A stretch of DNA of 64,000 bases, taken from contig NZ_LR732707.1 in assembly GCF_902506555.1 (NCBI RefSeq), positions 1,515,137-1,579,136 of the forward strand, written 5' to 3'. The translations under genes and the position numbers were made by a program. Within the stretch, counting starts at the first letter, position 1; the number at the start of each line of letters is the position of its first letter. The DNA comes from Sphingorhabdus sp. 109. Lineage in GTDB: Bacteria; Pseudomonadota; Alphaproteobacteria; Sphingomonadales; Sphingomonadaceae. This document shows positions 25,449 through 35,288 of the stretch, one piece after another. Below the pieces are notes generated by a model. It was not told the origin of the DNA. It did not search any database and was given only the letters and a program-made list of their open reading frames with translations.

Positions 25449-26102
25449 TCAGCCAATATTCTGGCCGGTCGCCTCCCAGTCCTTCAGAAAGCCTTCGAGC
25501 CCCTTGTCGGTCAGCACATGTTTGAACAGGCCACGGATGACATTGGGCGGCATGGTGCCGACATCGGCGCCGATGCGGGCGGATTCGAGCACATGGATCG
25601 GATGGCGGATCGAGGCGACGAGAATTTCGGTGTCGAACGCGTAATTGTCGTAAATCAGCCGAATGTCCTCGATCAGCGTCATGCCGTCGAGGCCATTGTC
25701 GTCATGGCGTCCGACGAAGGGCGAGATGAAGCTGGCACCGGCCTTGGCCGCGAGCAGCGCCTGATTGGCCGAGAAGCAGAGAGTCACATTGACCATCGTA
25801 CCTTCGCTGGTCAGCGCCTTGCAGGTTTTCAGTCCGTCCACCGTCAACGGCACCTTGATGCAGACATTGTCGGCGATCTTGCGCAGCACTTCGGCTTCTT
25901 TCATCATCGCGTCATGGTCGAGCGCGACCACTTCGGCGGACACCGGGCCATCGGTCAGGCCGCAGATTTCCTTGGTCACTTCCATGATATCGCGACCCGA
26001 TTTCTTGATCAGCGAAGGATTGGTGGTGACGCCGTCGACCATGCCGGTCGCTGCGAGGTCGGCGATTTCCGCGGTATCGGCGGTATCTACGAAGAATTTC
26101 AT
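25449..26102 (-). CDS. Transaldolase (small Fsa/TalC type)
   Basis: The 217-residue protein is of the short transaldolase/fructose-6-phosphate aldolase family. [38 protein letters not shown] opens it; the Schiff-base Lys is in [15 protein letters not shown], and [26 protein letters not shown] follows. It links glycolytic and pentose-phosphate sugars. Whether it acts as transaldolase or aldolase depends on a single residue that cannot be judged safely here. The zinc-ribbon TonB protein follows 5 bases downstream. Confidence 0.92.
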   Translation of the reverse strand: MKFFVDTADTAEIADLAATGMVDGVTTNPSLIKKSGRDIMEVTKEICGLTDGPVSAEVVALDHDAMMKEAEVLRKIADNVCIKVPLTVDGLKTCKALTSEGTMVNVTLCFSANQALLAAKAGASFISPFVGRHDDNGLDGMTLIEDIRLIYDNYAFDTEILVASIRHPIHVLESARIGADVGTMPPNVIRGLFKHVLTDKGLEGFLKDWEATGQNIG

Positions 26103-26241
26103 CGGTCGGGCTCCAGAATACAGGAAAAAAGCATTGCTGGCCTTTGCTTATCCGCTTTCCCCGAGGCGGGGAACTGTTGCCCTCTTCTCTCCGGCAGAAA
26201 GCTGTGGATAATTTGGGGGAATAATACGGGATAAAATCAAG

Positions 26242-26922
26242 CTAAAAGGCTTTCCCCGCTCCCAATACCGCCATCAGCAGCGGATCGTTCGTGGCCCGCG
26301 GATTGGCGCGTATGGCCGCCTCCTGCTCGCCGATTGAGCGATAGATGGCGTCGCCGACCTTGTCGGTCACATCCCGGCTGATGCTGGAAAAATCGACATT
26401 GGTGGCTTGCGAGAGCACCAGATTGATAATCTCGTTGTCGAACAGTCTCAGCCCGCCCGCAATGCCGGGCAGCATCCGCTCGACGAGCGTGTTGCCCAAT
26501 TCCCCTTGCAGCAGGCTGGTGGCCGCGCGTGGTCCCCCGTTGATGATCGCGGCCGCGTCGGCGATACTCATATTGCGGATGGTTTCCGCGACGATCGGAG
26601 CGGCCAGTTCGGCCCCCTTTTCGGCCGCGCGATTGACCTGCATCAGCAAGCGGTCCTGAACCGGCTTGGACCGCAGCAGGGCCGTGGCGATGCTCGTTGC
26701 CCGCGAACCACCCAGGGAATCGGGCACCGCAATCCGCGCCACCTGGTTGTCGAAAAAACCGTTCGGCTGCATCAGTTCGGCAAAGGCATTCTGCGACGAC
26801 AGAGTCAGCAACCGCTTGACGGCTTCGGTCAGACTCAGCCCCGGCAGGCTGGAACAGCCGGGAAGCGCCAGCAATCCGGCGGCAGCGCCAAAGCCCAGAA
26901 CCGATCTGCGATGATAGTGCAT
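26242..26922 (-). CDS. DUF4197 family lipoprotein
   Basis: The 226-residue protein has a signal with lipobox LALPGC (Cys about residue 23) and then a DUF4197 domain: SLTEAVKRLLTLSSQNAFAELMQPNGFFDNQVARIAVPDSLG, MQVNRAAEKGAELAAPIVAETIRNMSIADAAAII. Most of the domain is helical. DUF4197 members are periplasmic or membrane-anchored proteins of unknown function. It is divergent from priA, with 70 bases between the starts. Confidence 0.85.
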   Translation of the reverse strand: MHYHRRSVLGFGAAAGLLALPGCSSLPGLSLTEAVKRLLTLSSQNAFAELMQPNGFFDNQVARIAVPDSLGGSRATSIATALLRSKPVQDRLLMQVNRAAEKGAELAAPIVAETIRNMSIADAAAIINGGPRAATSLLQGELGNTLVERMLPGIAGGLRLFDNEIINLVLSQATNVDFSSISRDVTDKVGDAIYRSIGEQEAAIRANPRATNDPLLMAVLGAGKAF

Positions 26923-26992
26923 GATACTCTCCTATATTCGTCCCAACATTCGTCAAAGCAGGAATGACGGATGATGATAAGCTGCCTATAGC

Positions 26993-29164
26993 ATGAATAT
27001 GAATCGCGTTCGTGTACTCCTGCTTAATGCTGCTCTCGGCCCGCTCGATTATCGCGTGCCCGACGGCATGCGGGTAGAGCCGGGTTCGATCGTGATGGCG
27101 CCGCTGGGCCCGCGCAAATTGCCCGGCGTGGTATGGGAAGCGGACAGCTTTCCGGTGGAGGAAATCGATCCGAAAAAATTGCGTCCTTTGCTCGAGGTCC
27201 GCGATGTGCCGCCGCTGCGCGCGCCGCTGCGGCGGCTGATCGAGTGGACCGCCTCTTACTATTTTGCCTCGCCGGCATCGGTACTGCGCATGGTCCTGTC
27301 GAGCGGTGCCGCCTTTGCCGACAATCGTCCGATCAGCGAATATCGCTTGAACGGCAATGTGCCCGACCGGATAACGCCGCAACGGCAGCAGGCGCTGGAA
27401 AAGCTGGAAGGCGTGCAGGGCACGATCAGCGAGCTGGCGAACAAGGCCGGTGTATCCATCGCGGTGATCCGGGGACTGGAAAAGCTGGGTGTTTTCGACC
27501 GGGAGGAAGTATCGCCCTTCGCCAGCAGCGCCAAGCCTTTGCCCGATTTCGATACGGTCGATCTCAGCGAGGACCAGCGGGACGTCAGCAACATATTGAT
27601 CGAGGCTGTGCGCGCCTCACAGTTCAAACCCTTCTTGCTCGACGGCGTGACGGGATCAGGCAAGACCGAAGTCTATTTCGAGGCGGTCGCCGAAGCCTTG
27701 CGGCAGGACCGGCAAGTGCTGGTGCTGCTGCCCGAAATCGCGCTGACCGAGCCGTTTCTCAACCGTTTCGAAGCGCGTTTCGGGGCCGAGCCGCTGGCCT
27801 GGCACAGCGGCATGAAACAGTCGGAGCGCAAGCGGAACTGGCGGGCGCTGGCGGAAGGCAATGCCAAAGTGATCGTCGGCGCGCGTTCCGCCCTGTTCTT
27901 GCCCTACGCCAACCTCGGCCTGATCATTGTCGACGAAGCCCACGAGACCAGCTTCAAACAGGAAGACGGCGTCCGCTATCACGCGCGCGACGTCGCGGTG
28001 ATGCGCGGGCTGTACGAGCAGATCCCGGTCATATTGGCTTCCGCCACACCGGCGATCGAGACCCGCCATCAGGTCGAGCAGGGCAATTATGAACTGCTCG
28101 AACTGCCGGCGCGGTTCGGCGGCGCGACGATGCCGGATATCGAGGCGCTGGACCTGACCGAAGACGTGCCGCCGCGCGGCAACTGGCTGGCGCCGACGCT
28201 GGTCCACGCGCTGGAGGAAAATCTTGGGCGAGGCGAGCAATCGCTGCTCTTTCTCAATCGTCGCGGTTTTGCGCCGCTGACCCTGTGCCGCACCTGTGGC
28301 CACCGGATCGCCTGTCCGAATTGCACCGCGTGGATGGTCGAGCATCGCCTGACCCGCCGCCTCGCCTGCCACCATTGCGGCCATATTATGCCGATCCCGG
28401 AGAAATGCCCGGAATGCGGCGACGAGGACAGTCTGGTCGCCTGCGGGCCCGGCGTCGAACGGATTTGCGACGAGGTCAAAATGTTGTTTCCGCAGGCACG
28501 GACGGCGATTGTCACCTCGGACACGATCTGGTCGCCGCAGAAGGCCGCCGATTTCGTCCAGCAGATGGAAGCGGGCGCGATCGATATCGTCGTCGGGACC
28601 CAGCTGGTGACCAAGGGCTATCATTTTCCCAATCTGACCCTGGTCGGCGTGGTCGACGCGGATATCGGGCTGGAGGGCGGTGACCTGCGTGCCGCCGAGC
28701 GCAGTTTCCAGCAGATCGCCCAGGTCGCGGGTCGGGCCGGACGGGCGGAAAAGCCCGGCCGTGTCTATGTTCAGACGCGCATGCCGAACGCACCAGTAAT
28801 CCAGGCGCTGATCGAGAATGACCGGGAGGGCTTTTATGCCGCCGAGATTGAAGCGCGGCGACAGGCGCTGGCCCCGCCCTTTGCCCGCTGGGCGGCGATC
28901 ATCGTCTCGTCCGAGGATAATAGCGAGGCGATGGAAACCGCGCGGCTGATTGGCCAGACCGCGCCGAAGCTCGACGGATTTTCTGTCTTTGGCCCCGCTC
29001 CCGCTCCGCTGGCGATGCTGCGCGGCCGGCACCGGCACCGGCTGCTGGTTCATGCTTTGCGATCGGTCGACCTGCAGAATATCATGCGCGAATGGCTGGA
29101 ACAGCTGGAATGGCCGCGGGCGGTGCGGGTCGGCGTGGATATCGATCCCTATAGTTTTGTTTGA
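26993..29164 (+). CDS. priA: Primosomal protein N' (PriA helicase)
   Basis: The 723-residue helicase restarts stalled replication forks. The N-terminal 3'-binding domain (to about 105) and linked winged helix precede the helicase core with Walker A GVTGSGKTEVY (Lys224), DEAH as VDEAHETSFKQEDG, and the zinc-binding Cys pairs CRTCGHRIACPNC and CHHCGH...CPECG. QVAGRAGR is motif VI. The length is usual. The start ATG at 26993 could also be at 26999. A family A repeat follows 6 bases after the stop. Confidence 0.97.
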   Translation: MNMNRVRVLLLNAALGPLDYRVPDGMRVEPGSIVMAPLGPRKLPGVVWEADSFPVEEIDPKKLRPLLEVRDVPPLRAPLRRLIEWTASYYFASPASVLRMVLSSGAAFADNRPISEYRLNGNVPDRITPQRQQALEKLEGVQGTISELANKAGVSIAVIRGLEKLGVFDREEVSPFASSAKPLPDFDTVDLSEDQRDVSNILIEAVRASQFKPFLLDGVTGSGKTEVYFEAVAEALRQDRQVLVLLPEIALTEPFLNRFEARFGAEPLAWHSGMKQSERKRNWRALAEGNAKVIVGARSALFLPYANLGLIIVDEAHETSFKQEDGVRYHARDVAVMRGLYEQIPVILASATPAIETRHQVEQGNYELLELPARFGGATMPDIEALDLTEDVPPRGNWLAPTLVHALEENLGRGEQSLLFLNRRGFAPLTLCRTCGHRIACPNCTAWMVEHRLTRRLACHHCGHIMPIPEKCPECGDEDSLVACGPGVERICDEVKMLFPQARTAIVTSDTIWSPQKAADFVQQMEAGAIDIVVGTQLVTKGYHFPNLTLVGVVDADIGLEGGDLRAAERSFQQIAQVAGRAGRAEKPGRVYVQTRMPNAPVIQALIENDREGFYAAEIEARRQALAPPFARWAAIIVSSEDNSEAMETARLIGQTAPKLDGFSVFGPAPAPLAMLRGRHRHRLLVHALRSVDLQNIMREWLEQLEWPRAVRVGVDIDPYSFV

Positions 29165-29170
29165 ACGCAA

Positions 29171-29249
29171 TGTGCTCCGCACTTGATGCGGAGCACTGCT
29201 TTGGCTAGCGCTGGTGCCGCACAGGGCTCCGCATCAGGTGCGGAGCACA
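29171..29249. repeat. Double-hairpin repeat, family A copy 4
   Basis: The 79-base copy starts TGTGCTCCGCACTTGATGCG and ends ATCAGGTGCGGAGCACA. It lies between priA and the protease gene, 6 bases after the priA stop and 18 bases before the protease start, so it would be in the protease leader unless transcription begins after it. Confidence 0.85.
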
Positions 29250-29267
29250 GATAATGAAAGCCGCCCG

Positions 29268-30806
29268 ATGAACCGCATATTTGCCCTGACCTTCCTTCTT
29301 TCGGCTATTTTGCTCACCGGGCCTGCCCAGGCCGATCCGGCCGATATCAGCGCCGCGAGCCGCTCCGTGGTTCGGGTGGTGCTGGCCGCAAAAGACGGCA
29401 GCAAGGTCGCCTTCGTCGGCCATGGAAGCGGTTTTGCGGTGGCACCGGACAAGATCGTCACCAACGCCCATGTCGTCGAAATCGCGCGGCAGGAACCTTC
29501 GGTGGTGATCGGTATCATCCCGTCGCAGGGCGGGACCAGCTATGGCGGCAAGATCATCGCTTATTCACCCGGCAATGATCTCGCCCTCATCCAGGTTCTG
29601 GACGGTGGGCGCCTGCCGCCGATGACGATCTTTGGTGGTCCGGTGAGCGACGGTGCGGATGTGGTGGCGGTTGGCTATCCCGGTTCGGTCGACCGCGCAC
29701 AGGGGCTTGATCTCGATGATCTGATCAACCCGATGTCTCCCGTCAAGACCACCGGCACCGTCTCCGGCGGGCGGACAACCAAGCAGTTCGACACGATCCT
29801 TCACACCGCACCGATTGCGTCGGGCAATAGCGGCGGACCGCTGATCGATAATTGTGGCCGGGTGCTCGGCGTCAACAGCTTCGGCTCGATCAGCGACGGC
29901 AATGATGCGGAATTCGGCTTTGCCGTTTCGGCGCGCGAAATCCTGAGCTTCCTGCGCAGGACGGACATCAAGGCGGGCTCGACCGCAACGCCGTGCCGTT
30001 CCGCAGCCGAAATCAGCGAGCAGGAACGCCAGCGCGAAGCGGCGGCCCGGGCGCAGGTGGCAGCCGCCAAGGCGGCCGCTGCAGAAAAGCGCGAACGGCA
30101 GGAAAGCGAATTGCGCAGCAGCATCACCCAGGACATCATTACCGAACGCGAGAACCGGATGGCCATAGCGGCGCTGATGCTGGCTCTTTCGCTTCTGGCA
30201 GCCGGCGGTGCCGGAGTCCTGCTGCTGCAAGGCAAGCGCAACCCGGGGATTGCCGCTGCGGGCGGTGCGGCGGTGCTTCTGCTCGGCGCGATCATCATAT
30301 TCCTGGCACGGCCGGACTTCAGCGAAATCGATGACCGGGTTGCCGCTGCGATGCAGGAACAGGCGGACCAAGACGAGCCGCAGCAGCCCAGCCTTGCCAC
30401 CTCGGGCACATATCAGTGCACGATCAATCCGCAACGCAGCCGCATCACGGTATCGCAGCAGAACGAACTACCGCTCGAATGGGCAGAAGGCGGCTGCGTA
30501 AACGGCCGCACGCAATATGGCCGTGACGGTGCCAAATGGTCGCGTATCTTTGTTCCCAATGAAGAGCAAACGGTGACCATCAGCAGCTTCCTGCCGGATC
30601 AGAGCGAATTTACCGAGGAACGCTATCTGATGGGTCTGGAAGCGATGACCAGGGCGCGCGCAATCCGTGCCGAATATGGCAACCGGGCTTGCACGACCGA
30701 CATCAAGGCTTTGGCCGACATCGAGGATATGGTAAAAGCAATTCGTACGGTATTGCCATCACAGGCGAACGAGCGGCTGGTTTACGAGTGCCGCAAAACC
30801 GATTGA
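29268..30806 (+). CDS. Trypsin-like serine protease with two membrane spans
   Basis: The 512-residue protein has a signal peptide (cleavage near AQA-DP), a trypsin-like fold with catalytic His68 (TNAHVV), Asp104 (GNDLALI) and Ser188 (SGNSGGP), a charged coiled coil (about 248-295), two membrane spans (299-320, 327-347), and a C-terminal domain of about 160 residues with several Cys. So the protease and the C-terminal domain would both be periplasmic, joined by a membrane hairpin. The PDZ domain of DegP-like enzymes is absent. The start at 29268 is chosen for the signal peptide; a longer reading starts in the repeat. The role may be envelope stress or processing. Confidence 0.85.
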   Translation: MNRIFALTFLLSAILLTGPAQADPADISAASRSVVRVVLAAKDGSKVAFVGHGSGFAVAPDKIVTNAHVVEIARQEPSVVIGIIPSQGGTSYGGKIIAYSPGNDLALIQVLDGGRLPPMTIFGGPVSDGADVVAVGYPGSVDRAQGLDLDDLINPMSPVKTTGTVSGGRTTKQFDTILHTAPIASGNSGGPLIDNCGRVLGVNSFGSISDGNDAEFGFAVSAREILSFLRRTDIKAGSTATPCRSAAEISEQERQREAAARAQVAAAKAAAAEKRERQESELRSSITQDIITERENRMAIAALMLALSLLAAGGAGVLLLQGKRNPGIAAAGGAAVLLLGAIIIFLARPDFSEIDDRVAAAMQEQADQDEPQQPSLATSGTYQCTINPQRSRITVSQQNELPLEWAEGGCVNGRTQYGRDGAKWSRIFVPNEEQTVTISSFLPDQSEFTEERYLMGLEAMTRARAIRAEYGNRACTTDIKALADIEDMVKAIRTVLPSQANERLVYECRKTD

Positions 30807-30823
30807 ACCGAGAGGAGCGATCC

Positions 30824-31567
30824 ATGGCGATCGACGCAGACGGCATCCGCAAACCCGATTATTCCGGTCTCAAAGCCGTCTTTATCAACTGTACTTTGAC
30901 GCCCTCGCCCGCGTTCAGCCACACCGGATGCCTGATGGATATCGTCATCGCCATCATGCAGGATGCCGGCGTAACGACTGAATATCTGCGCAGCGTCGAT
31001 CATGCGATAGCTCCGGGTGTCTATCCCGACATGACCGAACATGGCTTTGCCACGGATGACTGGCCGGCGATTTCGGAAAAAGTGATGGAAGCCGAGATAC
31101 TGGTCATCGGCACCCCGATCTGGCTGGGCGATGTCTCATCGGAATGCCGCAAGGTAATCGAACGGCTCTACGCCCATTCCGGCGAAACCAACGACAAGGG
31201 CCAATATATTTTTTACGGGAAAGCCGGCGGTGTGGTGGTCACCGGCAACGAGGATGGCGTCAAACATTGCGCCATGAGCACGCTCTATTCCCTCGGCCAT
31301 ATGGGCTATACGATACCGCCGCAGGCTGATGCCGGCTGGATCGGTCCGATCGGCCCCGGGCCGTCCTATGGCGATAAGAAAGACGATGGTTCCCGCGTCG
31401 GCTTTGACAGCGATTTCACCCAGCGCAACGCTACCTTTCTGGCCTGGAATCTGATGCACAGCGCTCATATGCTCAATCAAGCCGGTGGCATTCCAGGCTA
31501 TGGCAATTCGCGCGAAGCCTGGGATGACGGCAGCCGCTACAATCACCCCAACCCCGAATATCGGTAG
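30824..31567 (+). CDS. Flavodoxin-like NADPH-dependent FMN reductase
   Basis: The 247-residue protein has a flavodoxin-like fold: FINCTLTPSPAFSHTGCLMDIVI binds FMN phosphate, ILVIGTPIWLGDVSSECRKVIERLY forms the next loop, and GKAGGVVVTGNEDGVKHCAMSTLYSLGHMGYTIPPQ follows, as in the WrbA/ArsH-related flavin reductases. The start at 30824 is set by GAGGAG (30812-30817). It begins 17 bases after the protease stop and may be in the same transcript. The natural electron acceptor is unknown; quinones are one possibility. Confidence 0.8.
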   Translation: MAIDADGIRKPDYSGLKAVFINCTLTPSPAFSHTGCLMDIVIAIMQDAGVTTEYLRSVDHAIAPGVYPDMTEHGFATDDWPAISEKVMEAEILVIGTPIWLGDVSSECRKVIERLYAHSGETNDKGQYIFYGKAGGVVVTGNEDGVKHCAMSTLYSLGHMGYTIPPQADAGWIGPIGPGPSYGDKKDDGSRVGFDSDFTQRNATFLAWNLMHSAHMLNQAGGIPGYGNSREAWDDGSRYNHPNPEYR

Positions 31568-31646
31568 GCGATTTATGGGCGCAGGGACGGTCCCGAATAC
31601 CGCTCTGCAGCGCCTACCGTTGACCAATCGTACCGGAATGCCCCGG

Positions 31647-34600
31647 TCAGGCCCGCCTGACTCGCAGTTCGTCATATTCGCGCCAGTAAGTCAGTAACTC
31701 TGCCGATAGGGAAACGAGAGCCCCGCTCGGCTCGTCCTGTTTGATTGCGTCTTCCAGCTGCTTCGCCACGGATGCCATTTTGTCTTCGCCGAACGATCCA
31801 GCGGATCCGGCAAGCTTGTGCAACATGCCGGCCATCTCGCTGCTCTGGTCTGCCGGCCAGTTGGCGATCGTGTCCCTGCCGGCCATCAGGCTGGCGAGAG
31901 TCTTGGCTCTGAATTCTTCATATTTGGGTCGCAGCATAGCGATGGTGGGGTCTTCATCCACCACATCGGTCACGGGAGCCGCTTTTTGCGGCCGCTTGTC
32001 GAAATACCAGTTACAGACGGCCGTGTAGAGATCGTTGAACTGGATCGGTTTGGACACATGGTCCTGCATCCCGGCCGCCGCGCAAGCCTCCCGGTCTTCG
32101 GAAAATGCATTGGCGGTCAAGGCCACGATCGGCAGCTGTTCGGCGGTAATACCGGACTGGCGGATTCTCCGCGTGCATTCTATCCCGTCCATGATCGGCA
32201 TCTGCATATCCATCAGGACAAGGCCGAAATCCAGAGCCCGCTCTCGGTCGGTCGTCAGAATATCCAGTGCCTGATAACCGTTTTCGGCGGATATCACCGT
32301 ACAGCCCATGCGTTCGAGCATCGCTGTCGCCAGCAGACGGTTTATTTCATGATCCTCGACCAGCAAAATGGTCCGATTGACGGCCGGCGATACCGTGAGC
32401 CGGGCATCGTCGCTGTCGCGTCTGCTGGCCTCGGCACGGGGATCGACGCATTCGTTCAGGGGAATTTCGATACAGAAGGTCGATCCCGAACCGAGCGTGC
32501 TCTGGACGCTGATATTGCCGCCCATCATCTCTACCAGCTTCCGGGAAATGGCGAGCCCCAGGCCGGTCCCGCCATAGGAACGGTCGGTATCATCTTCTGC
32601 CTGCACGAATTCCTCGAAAATCGAGCGCTGACGCTCTTCGGCAATGCCAATGCCGGTATCGGTGACGCTTATCCTGAACTTCTGACTGTCATCACCGGAC
32701 ATTTCTGCCTTGACGGTAATAGATCCGGCTTCGGTGAATTTGATCGCATTGCCGATCAAATTGGTCAGAATCTGGCGGAGCCGCAATTTGTCGTGCTCTA
32801 TATACCGGGGCAGATCATCGGCATAGTCCAGCTTGAGCGCGAGCCGGTGGTTGCCGGCTGCCGTCAGCATCATATTGCAGGTGCTGTTGAGCAAATGCGC
32901 CAGTTCGAACGGTTCCGGCGACAGGATCAACAGGCCCGCGTCAATCTTGGAAATGTCCAGAATGTCGTTGAGCAAGGCCATCATGATCTTGCCGGACTCC
33001 TCGATCAATGCAACATATCCGGCCTGCTGCTCATCCAGTTCCGACTGGCTGAGCATTTCGGCAAAGCCAAGAACGCCGTTCATCGGTGTGCGGATTTCAT
33101 GGCTCATGTTCGCCAGAAACGATGCTTTTGCTTCGGTTGCCGCCTCTGCAACATCGCGCGATTCGCGCAATTCCTGCTGCCGCTGGCGCAGGTCTTCAAT
33201 CGCCTTGCGCTGTTCGGTGATATCCACGACCACGCCGATATAGCCGATGATATTGTTATCAAAGTCAAACTCGGCCTGGTTTACGGTCCGGACCCAGATT
33301 TCTTCACCGTCTCTGGTGGTATGACAGGCTTCCCGTTCCCGTTTGTCACCAGGTTTGTGAAAGCCGGTAAATGCTGCCGCCATTTCGCGTGGCGTGTGGT
33401 CTTTCAGCGCCCGGATCCATCCGCCATCCTTGACATCATCCTCGGTGAGACCGACCCGTTCCCGCCAGGCCTTGCTCACATAATAGATTTTGCCCTGTGC
33501 ATCGGCCTGGAAAAAACCGACCGGAGCGGATTCAGCAAGTCTGCGGAACCGTTCCTCGCTCTTTTTCAGCGCGTGTGACGCCGAGCGTGCCTCCGTTACG
33601 TCCCGGATATTACCGGTTGCACCGTCAAAATGCCCGTTCTCGTCACGAACGGCTTCGAGAAACACTTCGACCTGGCGCTCCTTGCCATCGGCGCGAACGA
33701 ACGTCTGGTTCAGTTTCAATGTATCCCGCTCCCCGCTGGCCAGTCGGAGATAGTCGACATCCGCCTCTTTCCGCGACTCATCGGTCAATAATCTGGCGAC
33801 ATGCCATCCCAGCGCCTGCTCGACCGGATAGCCGGTGATCGTCTCCCAGGCCGGATTCAGCAGCAGCCAGTGGCCCTGGCTATCGGTTCGGAAGACGATA
33901 TCCTGCATATTGTCGAAAATGGACTGGGTCTGGTCACGGCTGAGCCGCAGCTCGCGCTGCAACATGGTATGTGCTTCCAATATACTGGCGACCGGCAGCG
34001 AGCTCGCCAGGGTGAATAGCAGGAATATCTGCATAACAATTATATTGCCCTGCAAGCTGCCATCGGTGAGCTGGACCGGTCCGGACCCGTTGAATGTGCC
34101 TGCAATCGCGATGATGGCAATGACCGCGACAGACAGCGAGGCCCCGACAATGCCCTTGCGGACGGCCGCGACCAGTACAAATAATGTGGTCATGAACAGG
34201 AACGGATAGGAAGATTGGCTGAAGACCAGGATGGTCAGCAGGCTGCCACCGCCGAAAATGACGAGATATTCGAGATCCATCGTCCTGTTCCAGCGATGGA
34301 TGCCATTGTCATTCCCCAGAATGATCGAGAAAATCGGAGCAAAGATCAGCATGCCGAGGCTATGCGCTGTCATCCAGTCCAGCCAGCCCAGCAGCGACGG
34401 GCTTTCGCCGGATAGCGAAAGCAGGCCCAGGACAAGGCCACCGGCAATCAACGGCGCCACCAATCCGCCCAGAATAGCAAACCATGTCAGACAGGTGAAA
34501 TTGACGAAATTGGGGTTCGCACCGCACTTGCGGCGGATCAGGGAAATCGCGATCGCGACCTCGACGCCATTCACGATCGCCATCGACAGGGCTTTGGACC

Positions 34601-34856
34601 AGCTGTCGACGGTCCCGAACGCGACGAGAAATCCTATGGCTACGCATGCAAGAATATGCGGAACGGAAATGGCACCTTTATAGCGCAACAGGGCAGCGAC
34701 CAGAAAACCGTTGGAAATCCACAAAGCAGAAAAATCCGACTCCCCGCGGGTCAACAGGATAGCGGCAACGGACAAGAGACCGTATGTCGCCGTGATCCCC
34801 GAGAAGATAACGGTTCGCTTGCCAATCGAAGCTGGCTCAATATCTTGCATAATCAT
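31647..34856 (-). CDS. MASE1-PAS-PAS hybrid histidine kinase with REC and HPt
   Basis: The 1069-residue inner-membrane kinase has an N-terminal MASE1-like membrane sensor (about 1-300), PAS domains at about 305-425 and 430-550, HisKA with phospho-acceptor His586 in MSHEIRTPMNG, an ATPase domain (TDTGIGIAEE, GGTGLGLAISR), a receiver with Asp883 in VLMDMQMP and a C-terminal HPt with His1013 in HKLAGSAGSFG. So a complete phosphorelay His-Asp-His is in one chain, and the final receiver must be encoded elsewhere. No response regulator gene is adjacent. The signal is unknown; PAS sites suggest redox or a small ligand. Confidence 0.93.
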   Translation of the reverse strand: MIMQDIEPASIGKRTVIFSGITATYGLLSVAAILLTRGESDFSALWISNGFLVAALLRYKGAISVPHILACVAIGFLVAFGTVDSWSKALSMAIVNGVEVAIAISLIRRKCGANPNFVNFTCLTWFAILGGLVAPLIAGGLVLGLLSLSGESPSLLGWLDWMTAHSLGMLIFAPIFSIILGNDNGIHRWNRTMDLEYLVIFGGGSLLTILVFSQSSYPFLFMTTLFVLVAAVRKGIVGASLSVAVIAIIAIAGTFNGSGPVQLTDGSLQGNIIVMQIFLLFTLASSLPVASILEAHTMLQRELRLSRDQTQSIFDNMQDIVFRTDSQGHWLLLNPAWETITGYPVEQALGWHVARLLTDESRKEADVDYLRLASGERDTLKLNQTFVRADGKERQVEVFLEAVRDENGHFDGATGNIRDVTEARSASHALKKSEERFRRLAESAPVGFFQADAQGKIYYVSKAWRERVGLTEDDVKDGGWIRALKDHTPREMAAAFTGFHKPGDKREREACHTTRDGEEIWVRTVNQAEFDFDNNIIGYIGVVVDITEQRKAIEDLRQRQQELRESRDVAEAATEAKASFLANMSHEIRTPMNGVLGFAEMLSQSELDEQQAGYVALIEESGKIMMALLNDILDISKIDAGLLILSPEPFELAHLLNSTCNMMLTAAGNHRLALKLDYADDLPRYIEHDKLRLRQILTNLIGNAIKFTEAGSITVKAEMSGDDSQKFRISVTDTGIGIAEERQRSIFEEFVQAEDDTDRSYGGTGLGLAISRKLVEMMGGNISVQSTLGSGSTFCIEIPLNECVDPRAEASRRDSDDARLTVSPAVNRTILLVEDHEINRLLATAMLERMGCTVISAENGYQALDILTTDRERALDFGLVLMDMQMPIMDGIECTRRIRQSGITAEQLPIVALTANAFSEDREACAAAGMQDHVSKPIQFNDLYTAVCNWYFDKRPQKAAPVTDVVDEDPTIAMLRPKYEEFRAKTLASLMAGRDTIANWPADQSSEMAGMLHKLAGSAGSFGEDKMASVAKQLEDAIKQDEPSGALVSLSAELLTYWREYDELRVRRA

Positions 34857-35288
34857 CTGGTCACCGTTCTACTCTTGATAGAAACAGGCTTCGCACAGCG
34901 CAGCCCGTCCTACTCCCAATTCCCGGAACGATGATGACGAGACAATCGATCCGATGATTTGCAGTCCGCATAAGTCCATTAAGCTTGCCATTTCATAGTC
35001 ATTCTCTGGCTGATTGGCCCAACCCGCTTGTCAGTTGATAGCAGGTCCTCTCCGCATGGTTACGGCAGACTGAAGGATAGTTAAGGCCGGTTGACTAAAA
35101 CCGATTAATCCAGATGGGTTGTTTTACCCCTGGCCCGGATCGGATCCGGGTTTGATCTCCTCGCTCCCTCAGTCGTTCTCGAAGCTTTACGCAGACAGAC
35201 CAACGGCAGGACTTTCCCAATCGGAAATTCAAGACGGATCTCGAAACACGATGTGAATATCTTGTCGCGACCGGCTGACGGAAGCAGG
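34857..35288. other. Intergenic region between kinase and ada
   Basis: These 432 bases between the kinase start and the 3' end of ada contain a 17-base inverted repeat CCCGGATC-G-GATCCGGG (35134-35150). No T run follows it on either strand, so it is more likely a binding site or repeat than a terminator. No ORF is convincing. Confidence 0.4.

Noticed and set aside
35134..35150. CCCGGATC-G-GATCCGGG as a terminator after ada
   Set aside because: A one-base loop cannot fold as such and no T run follows on the minus strand.
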